The notes: generated by a model not told the origin, from the letters alone. A stretch of DNA of 64,000 bases from Alteribacter keqinensis (GCF_003710255.1 NZ_RHIB01000001.1:1116001-1180000); one strand, 5' to 3'. Numbered from the stretch's first letter, positions 9,097 to 17,689 are shown. A program made the numbers and translations.

Positions 9097-9343
9097 ATTC
9101 TTCATCCTTTGCTTTTTCAAGCTGACTTTCGAGTTTTTCAATTAAGTCATGTGAATATGCGCCAAGTTCTCCACTCATCTCATACTTTGTGGCTTCATGC
9201 AATTGATTTTTTGCATCATTCAGTGCATTCGTTGCCGTTTCAAGCTGTTCAGGGTTCATGCTCATGGTTGCCTGGCCGACCATTTTCTGAGCAGCTTTAA
9301 TGGCCATTTCAACCTGCTGGATATCGTTAAACGGTTGTGACAT
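9095..9343 (-). CDS. DUF2564 family small protein
   Basis: 82 aa, helical, no membrane segment. The central VEMAIKAAQKMVGQATMSM is the hallmark of the DUF2564 family of Bacillaceae; role unknown. ATG at 9343 chosen (AAAGGA 10 bases upstream) over a GTG 9 bases earlier. The stop codon lies within the shared terminator. Confidence 0.75.
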   Translation of the reverse strand: MSQPFNDIQQVEMAIKAAQKMVGQATMSMNPEQLETATNALNDAKNQLHEATKYEMSGELGAYSHDLIEKLESQLEKAKDEE

Positions 9344-9379
9344 ATGAAACACATCCTTTTTTAGGTTCTGTTAAGCTCT

Positions 9380-9585
9380 GGTGTTGATCTACGCTCCATT
9401 GCACTTTCCTCGGGCGTCGGGAGCCTCCTCGACATGCTGCTTCTTCCTCTGCCAGCCAGGCTCCGAAGCAGATGCGTCGAGGCAACTCGAAGCTTATACA
9501 TGAAGCAGCACTCGTGTCTGCGGGTCTCCCCGGAACTCGCTTCTCCCGCAGGAATGTAGCGCATTCGCTGCAATCAAAATGATTT
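9380..9585. repeat. Intergenic palindromic repeat, family A core with the C segment inside
   Basis: Read on the minus strand it carries CCTGCGGGAG, GGGGAGACCCGCAG, then the C segment (CGAGTTGC-TCGACGCAT-TGC, GCTGGCAGAGGAAGAAGCAG), then CGAGGAGGCTC and GGAAAG. The same blocks recur at 36.0 kb, and parts recur at 14.2, 14.5, 17.6, 42.4 and 48.9 kb. Non-coding; the 70-codon frame through it is an artefact. Confidence 0.75.
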
Positions 9586-9676
9586 TTAACTTATAATACT
9601 TTAACCCCTTTACCCGGGACGGTGTAAAGGCTGGTTGCTTACACATTTTTCTTTGTAACACGGTAAAGCATAATTA

Positions 9677-10597
9677 TTATTGCCCTGTCATTTCCCGCAC
9701 ACGGTCTTCATTTTCATCCACCCATTGGCGTGCAAGCTCTTCTTCATCTCCGCCGTCTTCTATTTCTGCTATCATTTCTTCTACCTCATCCACTTCAATA
9801 CTCCAGTTAGAAAAAAACTCATAGGCTTCAGGGGCTTTTTCTGCAAGGTCTTTATTTGCCACCACATGAACTTCTGAAGTAGCAAAATAATCCTCATCTC
9901 CCTCCAGCACAGTTAAATCATATTCAACAAACATAGGGTGTGGGCGCCACCCGAGAAAGAGAATCGGTTCTTCTGAAGAAACGTGACGCTGGACTTCTGA
10001 CAACATCCCGGATTCACTGGAAGCTACGTAATCAAGATCGAGATCAAAGGATTGAATCATCTCTCTTGATGTTTCAGTCATTCCTGCTCCTTCTTCAATG
10101 CCATAGATACGGTTATCAAAAAGGTCTTCCTGGCCTTTCAGATCTTCAATGGTTTCAACACCTTCTACATAATCAGGAATGACCCAGCCCAATTCTCCCT
10201 CTTCATAACTCACAGATACACTCTCAATCGTATCTTCATACTGATTCATGTAATTTTCGTGCATATCGGGAAGCCAGGCATCCATAAAGACATCAAGATC
10301 GCCTCTGGAAAGGCCGGTATAAACAGCCCCTGCATCTGCTTCCTGAAGCTCTACTGTATACCCCATGTCTTCAAGAATTTCCTTTGCAATATAAGTAGGG
10401 GGTATCGTTGACGTCCAGTTTGTCACGCCAAACCGGATTGTTTCATCCCGGTCTTCTTCCGTTCCTTCCTCTTCTTCTGCAGGTGCGGCCTCGTCTGTTT
10501 CATCCGTTTCCTCATCGATCCCGCAACCTGCCATGGCAACTGCCATAATCCCCAGAAGGGCGATCACAGCTATAAGAATAATCCAACGTTTTTCCAT
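9677..10597 (-). CDS. opuAC: Glycine betaine/proline betaine-binding lipoprotein OpuAC
   Basis: 306-aa extracytoplasmic ligand receptor of the OpuA transporter. Seen: lipoprotein signal with lipobox M-A-G-C, a very acidic linker after the Cys, then the binding domain with Trp motifs TNWTSTIPP, DAWLPDMHENY and GWRPHPMF that probably form the betaine cage. The start is the second Met (10597), 8 bases from AAGGAG; a GTG upstream overlaps the RBS. Last gene of opuAA-AB-AC. The acidic surface fits a salt-adapted host. Confidence 0.92.
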   Translation of the reverse strand: MEKRWIILIAVIALLGIMAVAMAGCGIDEETDETDEAAPAEEEEGTEEDRDETIRFGVTNWTSTIPPTYIAKEILEDMGYTVELQEADAGAVYTGLSRGDLDVFMDAWLPDMHENYMNQYEDTIESVSVSYEEGELGWVIPDYVEGVETIEDLKGQEDLFDNRIYGIEEGAGMTETSREMIQSFDLDLDYVASSESGMLSEVQRHVSSEEPILFLGWRPHPMFVEYDLTVLEGDEDYFATSEVHVVANKDLAEKAPEAYEFFSNWSIEVDEVEEMIAEIEDGGDEEELARQWVDENEDRVREMTGQ

Positions 10598-10619
10598 TTT
10601 TTTCACTCCTTGTATTTTT

Positions 10620-11450
10620 CTATCGTTCAGGCTTCAGCCCTTGTGTAATCCGGTCAAGAATGATGGCCAGTACAACAATCCCCAAGCCGCCTACAAGACC
10701 AAGACCGACGTTAACGCTCGAGATTCCGGACAGTACGATAGAGCCGAGACCCGGAGCTCCGATCATGGCTGCAATAACGGCCATGGAAAGGGCGAGCATA
10801 ATCGTCTGATTTACCCCGGCCATAATAGTGGGGAGAGCAAGAGGCAGCTGAACTTTTATAAGCATCTGCCCCGACGTGGAACCAAACGCCCTTGCAGCTT
10901 CGACAACATCACCTGGAACCTGCCTGATCCCAAGGTTTGTCAGGCGTACACAAGGGGGTGTGGCGAACACAAAAGTTGAGATAACTGCAGGTACTCCTCC
11001 AAGCCCAAACAGTAAAATCGCCGGAATCAAGTAAACAAAGCTCGGGAGGGTCTGCATAAAGTCCAGGACTGGACGTACAATTCGCTGAACCCCTTCAGAT
11101 TTTGCACTCCAAATCCCGATTGGAATGCCGATTACGATGGACAAAAAGGTGGAGACAAAGATGATCGCAAGGGTCTGCATCCCTTCTCCCCATAAATCAA
11201 CGCTTCCAAGATACAAAAGTCCGATCAGGCTGAATATAGCGACTCCTTTTCCTGCGAGATACCAGGCCAGGGCAACAACAATGATAGTCAGTATTTCTGC
11301 AGGAATCGCATTTAACATCCAGTTTATCCATTCAAGCAGCGAACCAATCATTCCACCTATTGCATCAAAAAAAGGACCGAGTGTAGGTATGAGCCAGTCA
11401 TTGACAAAATCATTTGTCCATTCTTCCAGAGGTAAGTAAAAATAGTTCAT
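10620..11450 (-). CDS. opuAB: Glycine betaine ABC permease OpuAB
   Basis: 276-aa inner-membrane permease; MetI-like domain with an EAA motif (VVEAARAFGSTSGQMLIKVQ) and multiple TM helices, plus an N-terminal extension as in OpuAB/ProW. Start ATG 11450 behind GAGGGGG, overlapping the end of opuAA by 4 bp, which suggests translational coupling; 22 bp to opuAC. Confidence 0.92.
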   Translation of the reverse strand: MNYFYLPLEEWTNDFVNDWLIPTLGPFFDAIGGMIGSLLEWINWMLNAIPAEILTIIVVALAWYLAGKGVAIFSLIGLLYLGSVDLWGEGMQTLAIIFVSTFLSIVIGIPIGIWSAKSEGVQRIVRPVLDFMQTLPSFVYLIPAILLFGLGGVPAVISTFVFATPPCVRLTNLGIRQVPGDVVEAARAFGSTSGQMLIKVQLPLALPTIMAGVNQTIMLALSMAVIAAMIGAPGLGSIVLSGISSVNVGLGLVGGLGIVVLAIILDRITQGLKPER

Positions 11451-12700
11451 CGCTCATCCCCCTCAATATTAAGCTCCGTATGTGCCACTGGTGTCTCGTG
11501 AACCTGCAGAGCGCTATAATCCGTTCCTTTACCCATACCAAGTCCGGATAGAATAGACACCCGGACAATGATGCCCCTGAGCCTGTCATTTTCAACAACG
11601 GCAATAGGATAGTTTGTTTCCGCAGCAGCAGGGATCAGATCTTCAAGGGGGGTATCTTTTTCCGCTGTTTTATAATCGTGTCTTAAGTACCCATCCAGTG
11701 GTTCCTCTGTATCGATCGCTTTTACTGCATCTTCAATGGTAAGAAGACCTTTTAACACGTTGCCTCTGTCCACGACAAAAATACTTGAAATGCCTTTTTC
11801 CTTCATGCGCCTCACTGCCACACGGGGACCATCCTTGGAAGACGTCACCACATCTGGTTTTTTCATCACATTCTCAGCAACCAGTACTTTCGAGCGGTCA
11901 ACGTCCTGAACAAAGTTCGCCACATAATCATTCGCCGGCTCACGCATGATTTCTTCAGATGTGCCGATCTGAACGATAAAGCCGTCCTTCATAATCGCGA
12001 TGCGGTCACCAAGCTTTAATGCTTCATCCAGATCGTGGGTAATAAATAAAATCGTTTTGTTTAATTTATCCTGAAGTTCAAGAAGTTCATCCTGCATGTC
12101 TTTTCGGATTAGCGGATCCAATGCACTGAACGCTTCATCCATCAGCAGAATATCGGAGTCAGTTGCCAGTGCCCTCGCCAGTCCCACACGCTGCTGCATC
12201 CCTCCGCTTAATTCATCAGGGTAGCTGTTTTCATAGCCGGAGAGTCCTACAGCGTGAATCGCCTCAACGGCTTTTTCTTCCCGATTTTTTGTATCCATCC
12301 CCTGAATTTCCAGTCCGTACTCCACATTCTTCTGAATCGTCCGGTGAGGGAGGAGGGCAAAACGTTGAAAAACCATCCCCAGTTTCGACCTTCTCGTATC
12401 GATAAGAGACTTCATGTTCATTTTCGTAATATCTTCCCCGTCAATGAGTACAGAACCGGAAGTGGGATCGATAAGCCGGTTTACGAGTCTGATTAAGGTG
12501 GACTTTCCGCTGCCGGACAGACCCATAATGACAAAGAACTCTCCTTCATTTACGTCAAAGCTGGCCTGGTTTACTCCGACGGTATTTCCTGACTCTTTTA
12601 ATATTTCATCTTTTGATTTGCCTTCTTTAAGCAATGACACCCCTTTTTTCGGGTTCGGTCCGAATACTTTTGTTAAATTACGTACCTCAATTTTTTTCAT
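11447..12700 (-). CDS. opuAA: Glycine betaine ABC ATPase OpuAA with CBS domains
   Basis: 417 aa. Walker A GLSGSGKST near residue 59, signature LSGGMQQR, Walker B ILLMDEAFS, then two CBS motifs in the C-terminal 130 aa (for example FVVDRGNVLKGLLTIEDA), as in OpuAA, where the CBS pair senses ionic strength. First gene of the operon; ATG 12700 behind AAAGGAG. The window thus carries two complete betaine-type ABC systems. Confidence 0.93.
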   Translation of the reverse strand: MKKIEVRNLTKVFGPNPKKGVSLLKEGKSKDEILKESGNTVGVNQASFDVNEGEFFVIMGLSGSGKSTLIRLVNRLIDPTSGSVLIDGEDITKMNMKSLIDTRRSKLGMVFQRFALLPHRTIQKNVEYGLEIQGMDTKNREEKAVEAIHAVGLSGYENSYPDELSGGMQQRVGLARALATDSDILLMDEAFSALDPLIRKDMQDELLELQDKLNKTILFITHDLDEALKLGDRIAIMKDGFIVQIGTSEEIMREPANDYVANFVQDVDRSKVLVAENVMKKPDVVTSSKDGPRVAVRRMKEKGISSIFVVDRGNVLKGLLTIEDAVKAIDTEEPLDGYLRHDYKTAEKDTPLEDLIPAAAETNYPIAVVENDRLRGIIVRVSILSGLGMGKGTDYSALQVHETPVAHTELNIEGDER

Positions 12701-12776
12701 AGACGTACTCCTTTATAAAGTTCCAATTCACCTTCCTTTACTGTTTACATTTTTTTCATTTTCATGCACAAAAAAA

Positions 12777-12816
12777 GAAGCAGTCCGAAAAGGCATCATG
12801 CCTTTCAGGCTGCTTC
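12777..12816 (-). terminator. Terminator after THUMP methyltransferase gene
   Basis: Hairpin GAAGCAG / CTGCTTC with an inner AAAGGCAT pairing; followed on the minus strand by TTTTTTTGTG. Confidence 0.9.
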
Positions 12817-12847
12817 TGACGTAATATTAATCCCGGTCGAATCGCCG

Positions 12848-13990
12848 TTATTTTTTCGGCGGACGCGGACCCCAGAACTGATAAAAGTCGGTTTTGATAT
12901 TTCCGTTGTATAGCTTTCGCTTTTTGGTTGCTTTCTTTCCGTAAAAAAGTTCAAATTTTTCATGGGACGTAATGATATAAACAGACCATGTCGGAAGGTA
13001 CGTCCGATACACTTCCCCAATGTCTTTATAGAGCTTTTCAACTTCGGCTTTTTCATTCATACGTTCTCCGTATGGCGGGTTGCCTAAAATGACCCCGTAT
13101 TCCTGTTTGGAACGGAGATCTTTTGCCTGCATCTGTTTAAAGGCAATCTGGTCAGGAAATCCTGCTTCCATTGCGTTGTTTGTGGCGAGGTCCACCATTT
13201 TGTGGTCTATATCTGTACCGAATATTTGAAGAGGCTGGTCATAGTTGGCCATATCCTCTGCTTCTTCATGAGCCTCATCAATCCACTTTTGTTTGTACCA
13301 GTCCCACCCCTCAAAGGCGAACTCGCGGTTGACCCCGGGAGCAATGTTCTGTCCGATCATCGCAGCTTCTATGGGAAGTGTCCCTGATCCGCAGAAAGGA
13401 TCCACAAAGGGCTTGTCCGGTGTCCAGTTTGTGAGGTAGATCATAGCTGCAGCCATTGTTTCCTTCAGCGGGGCCTCATTGTGGAGGTATCTGTATCCGC
13501 GTTTATGAAGTCCGGTTCCGCTCGTATCAATTGTCAGAGTAGCAATGTCCTTTAACAATGCCACTTCAATACGGTAAAAGCCCCCTGTTTCATCAAACCA
13601 GTCTTTCCGGTAGGCTGCCTTCATTTTTTCCACTACTGCTTTTTTTACAATGGCCTGGCAGTCCGGAACACTGTATAAACCGGATTTAACAGAACGTCCG
13701 ATTACCGGAAATTCAGCATTCACCGGGAGAAATTCAGACCAGGGAAGTGCTTTTGTTTTCTCGAAGAGCTCTTCAAAGCTCGTTGCTTTAAATTCTCCTA
13801 CTTTTATTTTTACACGGTCTGCCGTCCGGAGCCACAAATTGGCGCGGGCGACACCTTTCATATCTGAAGTAAAGATGACTTTACCATTTTCAACGCTTAC
13901 ATCTTCAAAGCCGAGGTCGCGGACTTCCTTTGCCACGATTGCTTCAAGGCCCATGGCAGCTGTAGCAATAAGGGTTAATTTTCCGTTCAT
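12848..13990 (-). CDS. THUMP-domain rRNA guanine-N2 methyltransferase, RlmL/YpsC family
   Basis: 380 aa. N-terminal THUMP domain (about 50-160) for RNA binding, then a Rossmann methyltransferase with the SAM motif DPFCGSGTLPIEAAM and catalytic NPPYGERM. Known: this family makes m2G in 23S rRNA or tRNA. The start MNGKLTL at 13990 follows GGAAGG; an upstream in-frame Met would include the RBS. Next to rnpB and gpsB, the same order as ypsC in B. subtilis. Confidence 0.9.
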   Translation of the reverse strand: MNGKLTLIATAAMGLEAIVAKEVRDLGFEDVSVENGKVIFTSDMKGVARANLWLRTADRVKIKVGEFKATSFEELFEKTKALPWSEFLPVNAEFPVIGRSVKSGLYSVPDCQAIVKKAVVEKMKAAYRKDWFDETGGFYRIEVALLKDIATLTIDTSGTGLHKRGYRYLHNEAPLKETMAAAMIYLTNWTPDKPFVDPFCGSGTLPIEAAMIGQNIAPGVNREFAFEGWDWYKQKWIDEAHEEAEDMANYDQPLQIFGTDIDHKMVDLATNNAMEAGFPDQIAFKQMQAKDLRSKQEYGVILGNPPYGERMNEKAEVEKLYKDIGEVYRTYLPTWSVYIITSHEKFELFYGKKATKKRKLYNGNIKTDFYQFWGPRPPKK

Positions 13991-14246
13991 GCCGATCATC
14001 CTTCCTTTTCTTCCGGAGTATTTATTCTTTATAAATTTTAACATTATCGTCTTCTATATATATCAGGCAGATTACAGCCAGCATAATGTGCTCTTTCCAC
14101 AGTAGTACCAGAAAGAGACCTCGAGTGAAACGCCCTGTTTCTTTCTCAGCGTTTAAGCGTATGCCTCGAAGCAGACTGGGGCTTTCTTGCTTTATCACTT
14201 TAAGAATCAGGAAGAGTGTTATAACCCTTCATTGAAATCCAACTTC

Positions 14247-14360
14247 GTTGAACGGAATACGCTCCCTCCACGGAGTCGTGCCGATCCTCCTCAGGGCTTC
14301 GCCACTGCGGGGTCTCACCTGATTCGCACTTCCGCAGGAGTCTCTCGTATTCCGTTCAAC
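14247..14360. repeat. Family A palindromic repeat, 114 bp
   Basis: Bounded by a perfect 15-bp inverted repeat: GTTGAACGGAATACG at 14247-14261 and its complement at 14346-14360. Inside are the family A blocks, a GAGTC..GATCCTCCTCAG segment, GGGGTCTCACC and CCGCAGGAGTCT. The arms differ from those of other copies but are perfectly complementary to each other. No coding sequence supported. Confidence 0.85.
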
Positions 14361-14752
14361 TACGTAAAATGCGTTGTGAAAATAAAATGAAAATGATAAC
14401 TAAGTCAAAGAAAGACCCACTGCCTGGTAATATACGTTATTGAGATATTAATTAGGATGGATATTTGTTTTCGTGAAAATTATTGCTTTTGCTGAAAAAG
14501 GTAATGAAGCTGAAGTGCCTGAGTCACCTGTGGGAGAGACGAGCGTTTGCATCAAGAATTAGCTTCGAGTTTTTTCGATGCAGATAGCTGCAAAGCGTTG
14601 CTGGCAGAGGAAGATGCAAGCTTAATTCTCCATGCTTGCCGGCACCACCACGGATGTAAATACTCGTCGCTTTTTGCTCCATTTATTATGTTAAAAATCA
14701 ATTTATCCATTACAGCTTATTTATAACAACTTCCTTAAAATTGTATGTAAAA
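14361..14752. repeat. Intergenic region with a family C segment (about 14538-14622)
   Basis: 14538-14622 resembles the C segments at 9.4 and 36.0 kb: GACGAGCGTTT, then CGAGTTTTTTCGATGCA, GCTGCAAAG, then GCTGGCAGAGGAAGA. It is preceded by GGGAGAGAC, a reduced family A block. The remaining 14361-14537 and 14623-14752 hold nothing recognisable. Confidence 0.6.
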
Positions 14753-14781
14753 AACTCCACGAACACAAGGATCGAGGAGTT
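14753..14781 (-). terminator. Terminator of rnpB
   Basis: AACTCC-CG / CG-GGAGTT hairpin followed on the minus strand by TTTTTTACA, just past the 3' end of RNase P RNA. Confidence 0.85.
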
Positions 14782-14795
14782 ATCAGTTCAAAACG

Positions 14796-15208
14796 ATGCG
14801 CCCAATGCGCTCTGTAAGCCATGTTCTGTTCCTTTGTACTGCCAGCGGGCGTGAGCCCTCGTACTCCGGTGGTAACCATCTGTCTCCAGACGAGAAAAAC
14901 TCATCTGCCCCCTTCTCCGTTCAATTCCTTCGAAGGGATGCCCCTACCATATTTTGGGTTTCTCGCTCGTGGGGTTTACCGCGTTCCACTCTGATCATTT
15001 CTGAATCAGACTTCGTCACTGTGGCACTTTCAAGGGTACTGCACCATATCCAAAAAGGACTTAGGTGGTTTCCCTGCCGTCAGCCAGAAGGCTGCCTTGA
15101 CTTATGAATTCGTCAAGCACGATCACTACAGTCATCGCAGACTGTGCGAGCATGGACTTTCCTCTGCACGCTAAAGCGCACAGCGATTACCCGAGCGTAT
15201 TAAACACA
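14796..15208 (-). ncRNA. rnpB: RNase P RNA (bacterial type B)
   Basis: Catalytic RNA that matures tRNA 5' ends. Recognised by conserved type-B segments on the minus strand: CGGGTAATCGC near the 5' end, GCAGAGGAAAGTCCATGCTC, GAAAGTGCCACAGTGACGAA, GGAACGCGGTAAACCCC, GAGCGAGAAACCCAAA and ACATGGCTTACAGA at the 3' end. Length about 413 nt; ends estimated to within a few bases. Position between the ypsC-like gene and gpsB matches B. subtilis. Confidence 0.97.
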
Positions 15209-15290
15209 TCGTTTTGTTACAATTAAATTAGCGACAAAAATAAGTATAGCACAGTTTCACAGCCGCAAGCAAGACCTGGTTATAATTCCC

Positions 15291-15683
15291 TTACTTGTTC
15301 ATCTGGACCGCTCGTTTCGACAGGAAGTCGGCTTCCTTATTCTGCTTTCCCGGTATCCACTTTATAAAACAATAATCAAAATGGTCATCCATAAGTGTAA
15401 GTGACTCATTCAGATACTTCTGGAACTCTTCTCTCTTTACGTATCTTTTCTCCACGGCGTCAGCTACAATCTGTGAATCTGTACGTAAAGAAATAATGGA
15501 GAATCCGTGACCGGCACAAATCTTTAAGGCTTCAACCAGTGCGGAGAACTCGGCATGATGATTGGTCATGGTTCCAAGGGGGATGGATTCTTTTATAACA
15601 TAGCCTTCACCTTTAATAAAAATGCCTGCCCCGGAAGGACCGGGATTTCCGGCACTGGCTCCATCGATATATACTTCAACCAA
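15291..15683 (-). CDS. RNase HI-like protein
   Basis: 130 aa, RNase H fold of the short type found in Bacilli. Acidic residues in the expected places: VYIDGAS, HHAEFSALVEAL, LRTDSQIV and KEADFLSKRA. Whether it cleaves RNA/DNA hybrids is not shown; several Bacillus paralogues lack RNase H activity. Start TTG at 15683, 8 bases after AAGGAG. It lies between rnpB and gpsB. Confidence 0.85.
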   Translation of the reverse strand: MVEVYIDGASAGNPGPSGAGIFIKGEGYVIKESIPLGTMTNHHAEFSALVEALKICAGHGFSIISLRTDSQIVADAVEKRYVKREEFQKYLNESLTLMDDHFDYCFIKWIPGKQNKEADFLSKRAVQMNK

Positions 15684-15706
15684 AACACACTCTCCTTCAG
15701 TCCGCT

Positions 15707-16051
15707 TTATTCTTCATTCAGCTTACTGCCAAAAACATGCTTCTCCAGGTTGGAAAGGCGTCGTAAAATATCATAGTTGGTATTACCGCCATTGGTGTGC
15801 TGCTGTGGCTGCGGCTGGGGAGCTGTAAGCGGCTTATGACGTTTCGTCTGCTCACTGACTGACGACGCTTCTTTTTGCATCTTTTCAGCTTCTTTTTCCA
15901 GGACCTGAATACGTTTTTCAAATGCATCGTAATCTTTTATGATCTGATCCAGAAACTGATCAACTTCATCCTGACTGTATCCGCGGATACTTGTTTTAAA
16001 ATCTTTTTCCAGAATTTCCTTTGGTGTTAAACGGGCAACCTTCTTTTGCAT
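15707..16051 (-). CDS. gpsB: Cell-division regulator GpsB
   Basis: 114 aa DivIVA-like coiled-coil protein that couples septal and side-wall peptidoglycan synthesis (PBP1 shuttling in B. subtilis). Seen: N-terminal LTPKEILEKDFKTSIRGYS, the membrane/PBP-docking fold, then coiled coil, a Pro/Gln linker and the C-terminal trimerisation segment (YDILRRLSNLEKHVFG). Start ATG 16051 with GAGGTG; an in-frame extension of 9 codons upstream is rejected for lack of an RBS. Neighbours ypsA and rnpB are as in B. subtilis. Confidence 0.96.
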   Translation of the reverse strand: MQKKVARLTPKEILEKDFKTSIRGYSQDEVDQFLDQIIKDYDAFEKRIQVLEKEAEKMQKEASSVSEQTKRHKPLTAPQPQPQQHTNGGNTNYDILRRLSNLEKHVFGSKLNEE

Positions 16052-16114
16052 TGCGTTCACCTCATATTTACTGTACAAATAATGTACTTATTTTTACAAA
16101 AAGTTGTCTTCTTG

Positions 16115-16672
16115 TCAATTCCAATCTTCCTGCCGGGCTCTGATGGACTCTTCAATATCCTCCGGAGTGAGGTAGAAGACAGGGTAATCCGAAGCTTCAT
16201 GCTTCTTTTTTGCATAGGTCAGGTAATAATCAGGAGACCCTGGAGTAAACTCGTCATACAGTACAAGAAAGGCGTGGCTCTTTTCTATTATAAACTGATT
16301 TTTCATTCTGAGCTGGGCCGGGTTTTCGTATGGCCGCTTTGTAATATAGTCAGTAAAATCACTATTTGACCAGATCATTTCGTAGGTTGCTTTCCATACT
16401 TCTTTCCAGCGTTCCTCCTGCTCATAAAACGGGGCCAGTGTTGCCAGCTGCAGATCAGGGTAATCATTTTTAAGAGCCAGCAGTGCTTCTGCAGCCCATT
16501 GTTCAACTCCAGGCTGTCCGCTTGTAATAAGCCATTTAAAATCTATCTCTTCTTTAAGAGCGCGGAGTTTTTCTTTTATGGCGTCTTTAAGAAAAGGAAG
16601 ATGAGGATGCTTTTCGTCAAAGATCCCAAGCTCATTGGGTTTATATCCTGTTACGGCAAGGGCTTCATACAT
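16115..16672 (-). CDS. ypsA: YpsA family (DUF1273) protein
   Basis: 185 aa, SLOG-superfamily-like fold. Seen: N-terminal ALAVTGYKPNELGIF and a nucleotide-site Gly/Ser stretch WLITSGQPGVEQWAAEA. Known: B. subtilis YpsA affects cell division and is coded beside gpsB, exactly as here; SLOG proteins bind nucleotides or ADP-ribose-type ligands. ATG 16672 is preferred over a GTG 21 bases upstream that has no RBS. Confidence 0.93.
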   Translation of the reverse strand: MYEALAVTGYKPNELGIFDEKHPHLPFLKDAIKEKLRALKEEIDFKWLITSGQPGVEQWAAEALLALKNDYPDLQLATLAPFYEQEERWKEVWKATYEMIWSNSDFTDYITKRPYENPAQLRMKNQFIIEKSHAFLVLYDEFTPGSPDYYLTYAKKKHEASDYPVFYLTPEDIEESIRARQEDWN

Positions 16673-16748
16673 ATATGTACACGTTCCTTTCACCCTCTAG
16701 TCTACCATAGCTTGGACAAAGGAAAAACGTGAAATTGTAAAAAAAAGA

Positions 16749-16774
16749 AGCGAAACCATTCAATATGGTCCGCT
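16749..16774 (-). terminator. Probable terminator after cotD
   Basis: Imperfect hairpin AGCG-ACCAT / ATGGT-CGCT; the minus strand continues TTCTTTTTTTT. Weaker stem than most in this window. Confidence 0.6.
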
Positions 16775-16788
16775 CCTACAGCAGCAGC

Positions 16789-17301
16789 CTATCTGCCGCA
16801 TTTTCCGCCTTTGCCATACCCGTTAAACTGAGCTCCTGCCACCTGGCCAGGGAACCCCATGTTTGGCTGGGCCTGAGCTCCTGCCACCTGGCCAGGGAAT
16901 CCCATGTTTGGCTTTGCCTGGGCTCCTGCCACCTGGCCAGGGAATCCCATGTTCGGCTGAGCCTGGGCTCCTGCCACCTGACCCGGGAATCCCATGTTTG
17001 GCTGAGCCTGAGCTCCTGCCACCTGGCCAGGGAATCCCATATTTGGTCCCATTTGAGCTCCTGCTACCTGCTGCCCGGGGCCACCTTGGAAATGCTGGTG
17101 AGAAACCTGGTCCACCTGAGAAAACGTCTGCGGATACGTGTGAACGTGCTTATATAAGTGATGAGCGACGTTTGTCGTATGAGTCGGATGCACCTCAGGT
17201 ACAATGTACTCACAACACTGATGCGTCATTTGCTGTTTAGTCGGGTGAACTTGCGCTGGCATAACCTGACAATGACGACGTGGTCGTTGTTGCTTAAACA
17301 T
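16789..17301 (-). CDS. cotD: Spore coat protein CotD, with a C-terminal repeat domain
   Basis: 170 aa. The N-terminal 70 residues match CotD (HxHPTHTTNV, HHLYKHVHTYPQTFSQVD, HQHF; Cys pair CCE), an inner-coat protein of endospores. Unusual: residues 86-160 are five near-perfect 15-aa copies of PNMGFPGQVAGAQAQ, preceded by a degenerate unit. ATG 17301 behind AGGAGG. A CATAGGTT box about 50 bp upstream with AC ahead of it resembles a SigK promoter, not proven. Same position beside ypsA as in B. subtilis. Confidence 0.9.
   Translation of the reverse strand: MFKQQRPRRHCQVMPAQVHPTKQQMTHQCCEYIVPEVHPTHTTNVAHHLYKHVHTYPQTFSQVDQVSHQHFQGGPGQQVAGAQMGPNMGFPGQVAGAQAQPNMGFPGQVAGAQAQPNMGFPGQVAGAQAKPNMGFPGQVAGAQAQPNMGFPGQVAGAQFNGYGKGGKCGR
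16822..17046 (-). repeat. 45-bp tandem repeat inside cotD (5 copies)
   Basis: Five head-to-tail in-frame 45-bp units encoding PNMGFPGQVAGAQ plus two variable residues. Differences between units are few, so expansion looks recent. Confidence 0.95.
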
Positions 17302-17535
17302 AAGTTGTATTCCTCCTTTTAGATTCGGTACACTATCAACCTATGTCAAACGGGGTGTACATGTACTAGTTATAAAACCTATTTTTGGTACTTTTATGTA
17401 AGACAAAGTAAAGATTTACCGTAGAAAAAAGTTCTTTATAAGACTTACTTGTGGTCTGTAAGCTGTCTATAATTCATTGTTTAATAAGTGAATAAAGTTT
17501 CATAATTCTTTCTTTAATGAAACTCGCACCTGCAG

Positions 17536-17650
17536 TATTCATACCCTTCGCTTTCCGCAGCGGTGGCGCTGAGCCTCCTCAGGCTTTCGCCCTGCGGGAT
17601 CTCACCATGCCCCCAACTACCGCAGGAGTCTTCGGGCATTCCGGAGCCTG
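17536..17650. repeat. Family A repeat, end-degenerate copy
   Basis: Contains CGCTTTCCGC, GAGCCTCCTCAGGCTTTCGC, GGGATCTCACC and CCGCAGGAGTCTTCGGGC, the family A blocks in the orientation also seen at 14.2 and 48.9 kb. The flanking arms do not form a clear inverted repeat. The rest of 17302-17535 is AT-rich with no gene. Confidence 0.75.
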
Positions 17651-17667
17651 TAAAAACCAAAACAAAA

Positions 17668-17689
17668 AGGCTTGGACAATTCCAAGCCT
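17668..17689 (-). terminator. Terminator after 35-aa membrane peptide gene
   Basis: AGGCTTGG / CCAAGCCT stem; the minus strand continues TTTTTG. Its last base is also the last base of the TGA stop. Confidence 0.9.

Noticed and set aside
9361-9573. 70-codon minus frame
   Set aside because: Runs entirely through the A/C repeat, which is non-coding elsewhere.
10533-10979. 148-codon plus frame
   Set aside because: Shadow of opuAC/opuAB on the other strand; those genes have full motifs.
14187-14390. 67-codon plus frame
   Set aside because: Falls in family A repeat with no RBS.
14796-15107. 103-codon plus-strand frame
   Set aside because: Lies on the opposite strand of RNase P RNA; no codon or RBS support.
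16822-17046. Regularly spaced repeats as a CRISPR array
   Set aside because: Units are contiguous 45-bp copies in frame within cotD with no unique spacers.
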